The position numbers were made by a program, and so were the translations under genes. A stretch of DNA of 43,028 nucleotides from an uncultured SAR86 cluster bacterium. Lineage in GTDB: Bacteria; Pseudomonadota; Gammaproteobacteria; Magnimaribacterales; D2472. Below, one piece after another: positions 20,124 to 29,067 of this stretch; position 1 is the stretch's first letter; each line of letters starts with the position of its first letter. The notes beneath the pieces were generated by a model that saw only the letters and a list, made by a program, of their open reading frames with translations, ran no database searches and was not told the DNA's origin. The stretch spans positions 1 through 43,028 of the forward strand of contig CACJKN010000008.1 in assembly GCA_902594005.1 (NCBI GenBank), read 5' to 3'.

Positions 20124-21297
20124 ATCTATATTTAAATATTGGGTGTAATACTATAAAAACAAACAAAATAAAGCATAAAATCCCGCTTGCGAAGTACAAC
20201 AATGAGCTATTATAAATGTACAAAGGCATAGCTACTATAGGTGTGAGTATATGACCTATAGGAAGAACTGATCCCAAGTGTCCTGCGGCTTCACCTTGGT
20301 ATTCGGGTTGTTGAGCTATTGAAAGTCCGGATGAATTAGCAGGTCTAACCATGCCCAAACCAACTCCATGAAGGATAATGGAAGAAAAATATGTTGCAAT
20401 CGAGTCTGATACAGCCATTACGCAATATGAAATAGTAAGTATTAAACAACCATATATCAGCAATTTATAATTATTTAAATTAAACATACTAGTAAACATA
20501 TTTTGACTAACGATTGTAGATATTGATAAAAGAACAAATGTAAAACTGATCAATAATGTTATATCTTCAAGGTTATCGAAATTGTCTGTTAAATAAAAAC
20601 CAATGGATTGTAATAATGATGCTGAGCAAAGACTCAATACTGATGCAAATACTAAATAAGGCCATACGGTAGGTGCAAGTCTCGATAATTTAGCTGTTGG
20701 AATTTCTGAGACCTCCATAGGCTTATTTTCAAGTGTAAAGAATACGCCCATAGCAACTACGATTCCTAAAATAGAGAAGAAAATAAAGGGGGCTAATGCT
20801 GATATCAAATATAAATACCCACCTAAAAGTGGACCAACCAATGTGCCTAAAAGAAAATTTGATTCAAACCTAGCAAATTTCTTGGTTCTCTTACTTTTAG
20901 GTGTAATGTCAGCAATATAAGCAAACGATGCAGGTCTTGTAGCCGATCCCAATAATCCATAGATTGTTCTACCTAATATTAAAAGTGGAAATACAAATGC
21001 AGCACTTAGAATATTTTTATCTGCTAGATATATTGGCAATATAAGAATTATCATGGATATTGAATATCCAATATAACCAAGTATTGCTATATTTCTTCTT
21101 CCATATTTATCAGACGCTCTACCCCATGGAGCAGATGTCATTGCCCACGCTACAGCAGATAAAGAAAAAATAAATGAAGCTTGTATTTCTGAAAGGCCTA
21201 AGTCTCTTGCTAATGGTGGAATGATTGCATAAACAAAGGACATACCAAGACCAACAGCAAAAAGCCCTGATTTTAGCCAGAACATTGGTTTCTTCAC
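20113..21297 (-). CDS. MFS transporter
   Basis: 12-TM pattern; APWGRASDKYGRRNIAILGYIGY (motif A). Confidence 0.9.
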   Translation of the reverse strand: MKKPMFWLKSGLFAVGLGMSFVYAIIPPLARDLGLSEIQASFIFSLSAVAWAMTSAPWGRASDKYGRRNIAILGYIGYSISMIILILPIYLADKNILSAAFVFPLLILGRTIYGLLGSATRPASFAYIADITPKSKRTKKFARFESNFLLGTLVGPLLGGYLYLISALAPFIFFSILGIVVAMGVFFTLENKPMEVSEIPTAKLSRLAPTVWPYLVFASVLSLCSASLLQSIGFYLTDNFDNLEDITLLISFTFVLLSISTIVSQNMFTSMFNLNNYKLLIYGCLILTISYCVMAVSDSIATYFSSIILHGVGLGMVRPANSSGLSIAQQPEYQGEAAGHLGSVLPIGHILTPIVAMPLYIYNSSLLYFASGILCFILFVFIVLHPIFKYRYED

Positions 21298-21301
21298 TTT
21301 A

Positions 21302-22276
21302 TTAAGAGATACCTATTTTTGAACGAATTTCTTCAATGAATTCTTGCGCTAATGGACGAACCTTTTTTGCTCCGTTGGAAAGATGATCTTTTACTAAGTC
21401 TTTTTGCTCTTTTAATTCAAAATATCTTTCACGAATTGGTAATAGAGAATCATTAGCCTTATCAAAAAGCTTGTTTTTAGCGTCACCCCAAGATATGCCA
21501 TTATTATATTCTTCCTTAAATTCAGCTATTTCTTCATCTGATGCAAAATTCGTATAAAGATTAAAAACATTACATGTTTTGTGATCTTTGGGCTCACCAG
21601 GCTCAAGTGAGTTAGTAACAATCTTCATAATTGATTTTTTTAATGTTTTTTCATCACAAAGCAAAGGAATTACATTGTTATAAGATTTACTCATTTTTCT
21701 TCCATCTATTCCTGGAATTGATTCATCATCATTAATAATTGCCTCTGGAATTTCAAAAGTATTGCCAAATATGTGATTAAATCTATTTGCAATATCTCTT
21801 GTCATCTCTAGATGTTGAAGCTGATCAGGACCGACGGGAACATGTGTTGAATTAAACATTAATATGTCAGCAGCCATCAAAATTGGATAAGAGAATAAAC
21901 CCATATTTATTCCTTTGTCGTCATCATTATTTTCTTTTAATGCTTTGTAAGCATGTGCCCTATTCATTAACCCCTTTGCTGTTACACAATGAAGTATCCA
22001 ACTTAATTCTAATATTTCTCTAATATCAGATTGTTTGTAAAAATAAGAGCTATTAGTATCTAATCCACTCGAAAGCCATGCAAGAGCAATGTTCTCAATG
22101 GATGAAGTGACTTCTTGGGGATTATTTACTTTAATAATCGAATGATAATCTGCTAAAAAAAAGAAAGAATCTGTCGATTCTTTAGCTAATTCAAGGCTTG
22201 GCCTTATAGCACCAAAATAGTTTCCTAAGTGTGGGGTGCCTGAAGTAGTAATACCTGTTAAAATTCTATTTTTCAT
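21302..22276 (-). CDS. trpS: Tryptophanyl-tRNA synthetase
   Basis: TGITTSGTPHLGNYFGAI (HIGH-like); GRKMSKSYNNVIPL (KMSKS). Confidence 0.96.
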   Translation of the reverse strand: MKNRILTGITTSGTPHLGNYFGAIRPSLELAKESTDSFFFLADYHSIIKVNNPQEVTSSIENIALAWLSSGLDTNSSYFYKQSDIREILELSWILHCVTAKGLMNRAHAYKALKENNDDDKGINMGLFSYPILMAADILMFNSTHVPVGPDQLQHLEMTRDIANRFNHIFGNTFEIPEAIINDDESIPGIDGRKMSKSYNNVIPLLCDEKTLKKSIMKIVTNSLEPGEPKDHKTCNVFNLYTNFASDEEIAEFKEEYNNGISWGDAKNKLFDKANDSLLPIRERYFELKEQKDLVKDHLSNGAKKVRPLAQEFIEEIRSKIGIS

Positions 22277-22283
22277 TACTCTA

Positions 22284-22289
22284 ATTATA
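22284..22289 (-). promoter_or_regulatory. -10 box (TATAAT) seven nt before the trpS ATG
   Basis: Minus strand reads TATAAT TAGAGTA ATG. Confidence 0.48.
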
Positions 22290-22308
22290 AACGCGATATA
22301 TCAAAAAA

Positions 22309-23727
22309 ATGGAAAGAACTGATCAAATTATTGAATTAATATCAAAAGCGAATCAATCATTTGATAGCGGTGTTATTAGAGATGGGCAAAAACTCACAAG
22401 AGAAGCACTTAAATTAGTCAAGATAGAAGGGAAAATTCCTAATAAGCTCAAACATAAGCTTAATGCAACAGTAGCCCTTTCAAGATATTTTGATGATATT
22501 TCATCTTTTGCAACTAACCCAAAAAGAGATGAGCTAGTAAACAAAATAAAAAAAATAGCAGAAAACCCTCTTAAAAATCCTCGCAAACAAGCAGATGAGA
22601 TTCATAAAGTACAAGCCCAGTGGCAAACGCTAGATCAGACATCTAAAACGGCTTCGCAAAAACAATGGAACATATTTAGAACTTATGTTGATAAAGCCTG
22701 GTTACCTTGTGGTGATTTTTTCGAGGAACTTAATAAACAAAAGTTAGTAAATGCAACAAAAAAGCAACAGATAACCCAAGATCTAAATGAGTTTGTTCAG
22801 AAAAATAATAATAAGTTTCCAGCCATTAGAATCCTAAGAAGTAAGTTAAGAAAGTTTGATGATTCATGGAATAGTCATGCACCTGTTAGAGACGATGTAT
22901 TTAGAAAACTTAAATCAGATTTTATGGATGCTAAAAAACCAATTTTTGATGAAATAAATAAACAAAACGAGCAGATTAAATTAAAAAAAGAACAAATCAT
23001 TGAATCTGTTGCCAAAATAAATTCAGAAGATATGGATGAAAATATTTCTAAATATATGAACCTTAAAAAAGATTGGAATATTCTTGATAAGTTACCGCAT
23101 AAAGTAGAAAAAACATTATGGAAAAAATTTATATCATCTGGGGATAGATTTTTTGAAGAACAAAATAAAAATAAACAACTCCAACTTGATGAGTTAAATC
23201 ATGTTTTAAAAGATCTAAAAAAATATGAGATTACGGATCTTCAAGAATTACTTCCAAAATTTGATCTAATAAATAAATCTAAAGAATACAAATCTCTTCA
23301 GAATCAAATTATTAAATTACGTAATGATGAAAAAGATAAGAGAAATAAAGAGTCTATTAATGATTTAGAGAAACTATTTGAATATGTTACTGAAAAGAAA
23401 GATCCATCTGATTTAACCAATTTAGATAATTCATATAAGGAAATATTTGATTATAAATTCGATTTGCATTCTAAAGATGAAATGCTTGAATCGTGTATAA
23501 GAATAGAAATGATATGCAATGTTGAATCGTTAAAAAAAGATGAAAAAATAAGAAATCAAATACAGCTAAAAATTCTAACTGAAAAATTCAATAAAGCTCA
23601 AACAACAAGAAAAGAAGAGATTCTTTTACACATTAAGAATTTTTTCTTAAATTTATCAATCTCAGAAGTTGGTGCTACTGAAAAAAATCTTTGGAAAAGA
23701 ATAATTAAAGCTATTAAGACTTCTTAA
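22309..23727 (+). CDS. DUF349 domain-containing protein
   Basis: Charged helical protein with repeats such as QWQTLDQTSKTASQKQWNIFRTYVDKAWLPCGDFFEE and KDWNILDKLPHKVEKTLWKKFISSGDRFFEEQNK. Confidence 0.8.
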   Translation: MERTDQIIELISKANQSFDSGVIRDGQKLTREALKLVKIEGKIPNKLKHKLNATVALSRYFDDISSFATNPKRDELVNKIKKIAENPLKNPRKQADEIHKVQAQWQTLDQTSKTASQKQWNIFRTYVDKAWLPCGDFFEELNKQKLVNATKKQQITQDLNEFVQKNNNKFPAIRILRSKLRKFDDSWNSHAPVRDDVFRKLKSDFMDAKKPIFDEINKQNEQIKLKKEQIIESVAKINSEDMDENISKYMNLKKDWNILDKLPHKVEKTLWKKFISSGDRFFEEQNKNKQLQLDELNHVLKDLKKYEITDLQELLPKFDLINKSKEYKSLQNQIIKLRNDEKDKRNKESINDLEKLFEYVTEKKDPSDLTNLDNSYKEIFDYKFDLHSKDEMLESCIRIEMICNVESLKKDEKIRNQIQLKILTEKFNKAQTTRKEEILLHIKNFFLNLSISEVGATEKNLWKRIIKAIKTS

Positions 23728-25111
23728 GATTCAACTCCTCTTGAATTAATCTGTGCTTTTCTCTATCAAGATTATAGAAATAGAAAATAGCAATGGGTAT
23801 TAATAGCATTATGGGAACTAAACCACCTTGTGCTGAGATTAAAAAGAAAACTTGATCATCTGTAGGATTGGTGGACCTAAATCCAATAATACTCAAGACA
23901 AAGCCAGCTATTGCAGTTCCGAATCCAGTATTAACCTTTTGCAAGAATCCTAGCGCAGCAAAGAGAACACCTTCTTGTCTTTTATCAGTAATTAACTCTA
24001 CTTCGTCAGCTATATCAGCAACCATCGAATCACGAATCATATTGCCAATAATATTGTTGGTTATACCAATTAGAATAAATATCCATAAAAACATAACCAA
24101 TTGATAAGTTCCCTTTGGAGGTGTTAAATCAAAATAACCAAGCAAAAGTGGAGCTGGATAAATTATTCCTGTTAAAAACATAGATACTAAAATTATGCTC
24201 CTCTTTTCAAAAAGTTTTACTAATCTTGGAGCAAATGCAAATGCTAGGAATGCACACACAACGTACATTGGTAAAAATAATGTAATTTGCGTCCCAGATA
24301 ATTCCCAAAAATAAGTATTTATATATAACGTTAGGGTATTTCCTAGACCCCATGCCACCGATAAGCCAAATGAGCCAAAAAAGAATATTACAAAAGTCTT
24401 ATTAGTTAATGCCAGTCTAATTTCTGTGTATATATCTTTTAAAGTGATTCTTCCTTCCCAAGACGATAAAGCAGTTCCATATCTCAATGTAGCTATTGAA
24501 GAAATAATAATAAATAAACCCATAATAGCCGCCCCCGTATAACCAAAGGGAGCCCACGCGTCAGGATTTAATTGACCTTTTGGATACTCAGGAGTTGAAG
24601 CAAAAAATACATAGTAGCCTAAAAAGGCATTTGATAGGCCTGCTAACCATGCAAATAATTCTCGAATAGAAAATAATGATGTTCTTTCATCATAATCCTT
24701 TGTAATCTCTCCACCTAATGCTCTATGAGGGACATCGAATAGTGTCATACCAAATCTTGTAATAATGCAAAAGGAAAGCATCCAGATAAATAAAGATGCT
24801 TGTGTTAATTCCCAATCTGATCTTGGCATAAATAAAAATACATACCCAACTACAATCGGAACTACAGATGCAAATAAATAAGGATGTCTTCTTCCTATAG
24901 AAGAATTTGTTCTATCAGAAATTGATCCAATAATTGGATCTGTAAAAGCATCAAAAAATAATGCTATAGCAATAGCTAAGCCAGCCAATCCTGGCTCTAG
25001 ACCAACAACATTTCCATAATAAAAAAGTAAAAAGAATGTGAACATATCAACTTTGATACCATTTGGTACAGCACCCGTTGCATATGCGATCTTAGCTTTA
25101 CTTGTTAACAA
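23714..25111 (-). CDS. GPH-type MFS transporter (sugar:cation symporter-like)
   Basis: FDAFTDPIIGSISDRTNSSIGRRHPYL; DVPHRALGGEITKDYDERT. Confidence 0.92.
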   Translation of the reverse strand: MLTSKAKIAYATGAVPNGIKVDMFTFFLLFYYGNVVGLEPGLAGLAIAIALFFDAFTDPIIGSISDRTNSSIGRRHPYLFASVVPIVVGYVFLFMPRSDWELTQASLFIWMLSFCIITRFGMTLFDVPHRALGGEITKDYDERTSLFSIRELFAWLAGLSNAFLGYYVFFASTPEYPKGQLNPDAWAPFGYTGAAIMGLFIIISSIATLRYGTALSSWEGRITLKDIYTEIRLALTNKTFVIFFFGSFGLSVAWGLGNTLTLYINTYFWELSGTQITLFLPMYVVCAFLAFAFAPRLVKLFEKRSIILVSMFLTGIIYPAPLLLGYFDLTPPKGTYQLVMFLWIFILIGITNNIIGNMIRDSMVADIADEVELITDKRQEGVLFAALGFLQKVNTGFGTAIAGFVLSIIGFRSTNPTDDQVFFLISAQGGLVPIMLLIPIAIFYFYNLDREKHRLIQEELNLKKS

Positions 25112-26022
25112 TTTTTATCCAGATGTTGAATGAGTGCTTCTTTAAACTTATTGAAAACAGGCTCTTCAATTAAATGACCCATATTTTCAATCATCAAAAG
25201 CTCACTATTAGCTATAAGCTTATTAGCATGAAAGGCATTTTTTGGTTTGACTAGTGGATCAATATCTCCATGAATTATAAGTGTCGAGGTTTTAATATTA
25301 CTTACTTTCTTAATTCTATCTTTAGTACCAAGAATGGCAGCCATTTGCCTTATGAAACCTGTATCATCTTTACTTCTATCGATGGACTGACCTACTTCAT
25401 TCCTAAATTCATCTGTATTATAGTTATATCCTTTCATCCCAATAGTCGAAACTAACCTAACAGCCCTATCTATCCTCTCTTCTTTTGACGCATTTTTAAA
25501 TGCTCTTTCTTGTAATAATCTTATAACTTTAAAACTTGGGCCATTTGAAGGATTAGGTGTCGATACCATTGATGCAATTTGTGTATAAGAGAAAAATCTA
25601 TCTGGATGATTGGCTACCAATATTTGTGAAATCATCCCGCCCATAGACATACCAATTACATGACATTTTTTGATATTTAAATAATCCAGGAGCATAACTG
25701 CATCATTAGCCATATCGTCAAGCTTATATTCTGACTTAATAGGCATGTTTAAATAGTATTTTAAATAGTTGCTTAGAAAAGTTGGATTAGAATTAAATCT
25801 TGATGATAAACCCATGTCCCTATTGTCATAAGCTATAGGTCTATAGCCTGAATCTTGAAGACTTTTTATCATGTAAGGCGGCCAAAATGTTAGCTGCCCA
25901 CCAAGACCCATAACTAATACGACAGGAATACCATCTGAAGGGCCATAATCCCTGTAATAAATTTCTAAGTTATCTTTTTTGGCATAACCCTCTTCAAAAC
26001 CAGATGCACCAGTAAAGAACAT
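25105..26022 (-). CDS. Alpha/beta hydrolase
   Basis: VVLVMGLGG; HVIGMSMGGMISQ (nucleophile elbow); LIIHGDIDPLV; MGHLIEEP. Confidence 0.92.
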   Translation of the reverse strand: MFFTGASGFEEGYAKKDNLEIYYRDYGPSDGIPVVLVMGLGGQLTFWPPYMIKSLQDSGYRPIAYDNRDMGLSSRFNSNPTFLSNYLKYYLNMPIKSEYKLDDMANDAVMLLDYLNIKKCHVIGMSMGGMISQILVANHPDRFFSYTQIASMVSTPNPSNGPSFKVIRLLQERAFKNASKEERIDRAVRLVSTIGMKGYNYNTDEFRNEVGQSIDRSKDDTGFIRQMAAILGTKDRIKKVSNIKTSTLIIHGDIDPLVKPKNAFHANKLIANSELLMIENMGHLIEEPVFNKFKEALIQHLDKNC

Positions 26023-26024
26023 TG

Positions 26025-26423
26025 TTAGACTAACTTGCTAGTTGCGGTTGCACTGGCAACAATCTTTTCATTCTGAAAAAGCTCTGCACTTGTATATGCG
26101 ATTGTTCTGCCCTCTTTTATATACTTAGCTCTTACGAGAATCTCCCCAACAGTACAAGGTCTGAGAAATTGAACATTGATATCAAGAGTTAATGGATTTA
26201 CTTGACCATTTGTTAAAGCTAAAACAAGTTGTGCCATACATGAATCGAGCATAGCAGTTACAAATCCCCCTTGAACGATGGTATCGTTTGAGTGTGTTAG
26301 CTCAACAGAGGCATTAAACTTGAGCTCAAGGGTTTTGTTTTCTTTATCAAGATTAAAATCTGAAAAACCAAGAATATCTAAGAATTTAGGTTTATTAATA
26401 CTGAAAGGATTAAATTCGTGCAT
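26025..26423 (-). CDS. PaaI-family hotdog thioesterase
   Basis: TIVQGGFVTAMLDSCMAQLV; LDINVQFLRPCTVGEILVRAKYIKEGRTIAYTSAEL. Confidence 0.9.
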   Translation of the reverse strand: MHEFNPFSINKPKFLDILGFSDFNLDKENKTLELKFNASVELTHSNDTIVQGGFVTAMLDSCMAQLVLALTNGQVNPLTLDINVQFLRPCTVGEILVRAKYIKEGRTIAYTSAELFQNEKIVASATATSKLV

Positions 26424-26436
26424 GTTTCTTATTAAG

Positions 26437-26526
26437 TGGCGGAGAGACAGGGATTCGAACCCTGGAAGGAGTTGCCCCCTTGCTGGTTTTCAAGACCAGT
26501 GCATTCAACCGCTCTGCCATCTCTCC
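26437..26526 (-). tRNA. tRNA-Ser (anticodon UGA), CCA encoded
   Basis: Reverse complement GGAGAGATGGCAGAGCGGTTGAATGCACTGGTCTTGAAAACCAGCAAGGGGGCAACTCCTTCCAGGGTTCGAATCCCTGTCTCTCCGCCA; long variable arm; anticodon loop CTTGAAA. Confidence 0.97.
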
Positions 26527-26557
26527 TAAAGGCAATTATTATAGATTATTTTTAAAA

Positions 26558-26665
26558 TTATTTAACTATTCCGAAGTATACAAATACGGACCATAAAGCA
26601 AAATAAATTAAAGCACCGACTCCAAGACCTATGACTATGGTAAGTAGTTTTTTGATAACTTTCAT
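26558..26665 (-). CDS. 35-aa single-TM small protein (not in the ORF track)
   Basis: MKVIKKLLTIVIGLGVGALIYFALWSVFVYFGIVK*; AGAGA upstream; charged N-terminus followed by a TM helix. Confidence 0.55.
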   Translation of the reverse strand: MKVIKKLLTIVIGLGVGALIYFALWSVFVYFGIVK

Positions 26666-26720
26666 TTTTAAATCTCTAAAATTTCTAGTTAATACATTCT
26701 ATTAAAAAAATATTCTTATA

Positions 26721-26726
26721 TATAAT
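26721..26726 (+). promoter_or_regulatory. -10 box (TATAAT) six nt before the ATG of the 53-aa ORF
   Basis: TATAAT ATTACT ATG; no SD visible. Confidence 0.48.
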
Positions 26727-26732
26727 ATTACT

Positions 26733-26894
26733 ATGACTAAATTGTTATTATCTATACCCCTTCTTTATGCAATCTTACTGTTTATATCTATAAGTAAACA
26801 GGATAGCTGGAGTAACAATCTTTTTTCTAAGATCCTTATACGTCTAATGATACTTATTTGCTGTGTTGGTGTTTTTGGTATCTGGTACCTTTGA
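26733..26894 (+). CDS. 53-aa small membrane protein (not in the ORF track)
   Basis: MTKLLLSIPLLYAILLFISISKQDSWSNNLFSKILIRLMILICCVGVFGIWYL*; two TM segments. Confidence 0.6.
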   Translation: MTKLLLSIPLLYAILLFISISKQDSWSNNLFSKILIRLMILICCVGVFGIWYL

Positions 26895-27223
26895 ATAAAT
26901 TAATTCTATTTCTATTCTTAGCATTTTCAGTTCAGGCTGAAGAAACATTTTTTGATTGTCAAAATATTAATAACGATGAAGATAAACAAAAACTAGTTAT
27001 TAAGTACAAAAATAAACAATTTTTATTTAAAGAAAATATATATTTATTTAATAGCTATGCAGAAAATGAAATCTTTGCACAACGAAGATCTATTCTATTA
27101 AATTCATTTTTAGAATTTAATGAAAAATCAAATATGCTAACTGAAGTAAATAGTTGGCTATATAAAGTAACCAAAGATGATTATATTTGTAAAAAGAGTG
27201 ACTCTAGTAAGGGATATAAATAA
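26891..27223 (+). CDS. Secreted small hypothetical protein (start revised from 26858)
   Basis: TTG start overlapping the upstream stop (TTGA) gives the signal peptide MNKLILFLFLAFSVQA-EETFFDCQN; two Cys in the mature region. Confidence 0.6.
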   Translation: MNKLILFLFLAFSVQAEETFFDCQNINNDEDKQKLVIKYKNKQFLFKENIYLFNSYAENEIFAQRRSILLNSFLEFNEKSNMLTEVNSWLYKVTKDDYICKKSDSSKGYK

Positions 27224-27366
27224 TAAGACGTGACACCCGAAATTATTAATAAGCTATACCAGAAGACTCTTGGTTTTACATTGGGTAAAAGTTTTCCATA
27301 ATGATATTGAATCCCAAATAGCCAGACTAAGAACCAAAAAAATATAACTTCACCATATCCAATCAT
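27181..27366 (-). CDS. 61-aa small membrane protein downstream of ggt
   Basis: MIGYGEVIFFWFLVWLFGIQYHYGKLL...VFWYSLLIISGVTSYYLYPLL; begins 9 bp after the ggt stop on the same strand. Confidence 0.55.
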   Translation of the reverse strand: MIGYGEVIFFWFLVWLFGIQYHYGKLLPNVKPRVFWYSLLIISGVTSYYLYPLLESLFLQI

Positions 27367-27375
27367 TTTTACTCT

Positions 27376-29055
27376 CTAGTAACCACTTGCATGGCCATCT
27401 TTTCTACTTTCAGATGCTCCATAATAAACTTCATTTACTTTCATTATTGCTTGATAGCCACCATATCCTCCCTTTTCATCTTTGAGGTTATGACCTAATT
27501 TTAATAGCTCATTTCGAACCTGATCATTAATGCCTGACTCGAGGCTAAGAAATCCTCCATTAAGCATAGTTTCACCAGTTGGTTCCGATGACCCGAAATG
27601 TCTAATTCTTGGAGCATCTCCTGCTTCTTGAAGATTCATTTGAAAATCTACTATATTTACAACGATTTGAGCATGTCCCTGAGGCTGCATACCCCCACCC
27701 ATTAAACCAAAACTTATAAATGGCTTATCATCCTTGGTAATAAATGCAGGAATAATTGTATGGAATGGTCTTTTACCACCCTCTAAACTGTTGCGGTGGT
27801 CTGGATCTAGGCTAAACATTTCACCTCTATCTTGAAGCATAAAACCAAGATTTGGTGGCACCATACCCGAACCCATACCTCGATAATTACTCTGTATGAG
27901 TGAAACCATATTTCCATCTTTATCAGCAACTGTCATATAAATAGTATCGCCATTTTCGAAAATACCACTATCGTAGGTAGATGCAGCTTTTTTTGGATTA
28001 ATTAATTTATTTCTCGTTAATGCATATTCTTTGGAAATAAGTTCTTTTACAGGCACATCAGCAAAACTCATATCAGCATAATATTTTGCTCTATCTTCAT
28101 AAGCTAATTTTTTAGCTTCAGTAAAAAGGTGAATGTATTCAGCAGAATTATGTCCCATGCTAGCAATATCGTATTGCTCAAGAATATTAAGTATTTGAAG
28201 TGCAGCTATACCTTGACCGTTTGGTGGTAATTCCCAAACATCAAAACCTCTATAGTTGGATGACACTGGGTTAATCCATTCTGGTTCATAACTTTTAAGA
28301 TCATTTGCTGAGAGAAAACCGCCCTGTTCAGTTATAAATTTAGAAATTGTTAGAGCTATATCACCTTTGTAAAAACTTTCTCCATAGGATTTAGCAATTT
28401 GTTTGTATGTATTAGCTAAATCTTTATTGACGAAAACATCGCCTTTTTTAAGAGCTTCACCATTTGGCATCCATACATCTTTAAAGTTTGGATAATCTTT
28501 GTATCTTTCAGAAGATAATCGAAGATAATATCCAACGACCTCAGTTATTGGGAAACCGTTATCAGCATAATAGATAGCATTATTAAATAACTCTTCAAAA
28601 GATTTATTGCCAAAACGTTTATGAAGAGCCGTCCATCCAGCTACAGCCCCAGGAACTGTTACAGGCAATGGACCAAATGGAGGAATTTTATCTACGCCCA
28701 TAGCTTTTAGTTTTTCAATTGTCATATCTTGTGGTGCTGGGCCAGATGAATTCAAACCATATAGTTTTTTGTCTTCTTCAATCCATAATATGGCGAATAA
28801 GTCACCTCCAATACCACATCCTGTTGGCTCTACAAGACCTAAAACAGCATTTGCAGCAATAGCAGCATCAATAGCATTCCCTCCATCTTTTAGAACATCT
28901 AAAGCAGTTTGTGTAGCTAGTGGATGACTGGTTGCTGCCATACCATTAGTAGCAATTACTTCTGATCTAGTTGCGAAATCTTTACCAGTTAATCGGTCAT
29001 ATAAGAAAATATCTGAAGAAAAAATTAAGATTAAAAAGAATAGTATTTTTTTCAT
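27376..29055 (-). CDS. ggt: Gamma-glutamyltransferase
   Basis: Signal peptide; GGNAIDAAIAANAVLGLVEPTGCGIGGDLFA; GDTIYMTVADKDGNMVSLIQSNYRGMGSG (Thr nucleophile region). Confidence 0.95.
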   Translation of the reverse strand: MKKILFFLILIFSSDIFLYDRLTGKDFATRSEVIATNGMAATSHPLATQTALDVLKDGGNAIDAAIAANAVLGLVEPTGCGIGGDLFAILWIEEDKKLYGLNSSGPAPQDMTIEKLKAMGVDKIPPFGPLPVTVPGAVAGWTALHKRFGNKSFEELFNNAIYYADNGFPITEVVGYYLRLSSERYKDYPNFKDVWMPNGEALKKGDVFVNKDLANTYKQIAKSYGESFYKGDIALTISKFITEQGGFLSANDLKSYEPEWINPVSSNYRGFDVWELPPNGQGIAALQILNILEQYDIASMGHNSAEYIHLFTEAKKLAYEDRAKYYADMSFADVPVKELISKEYALTRNKLINPKKAASTYDSGIFENGDTIYMTVADKDGNMVSLIQSNYRGMGSGMVPPNLGFMLQDRGEMFSLDPDHRNSLEGGKRPFHTIIPAFITKDDKPFISFGLMGGGMQPQGHAQIVVNIVDFQMNLQEAGDAPRIRHFGSSEPTGETMLNGGFLSLESGINDQVRNELLKLGHNLKDEKGGYGGYQAIMKVNEVYYGASESRKDGHASGY

Positions 29056-29067
29056 AACAATTGCAGA

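Noticed and set aside
26278-26529. Plus-strand ORF 83 aa
   Set aside because: Antisense across the thioesterase and tRNA-Ser; the RDRDSNPGRSCPLAGFQDQCIQPLCHLS tail is translated tRNA, a classic false ORF.
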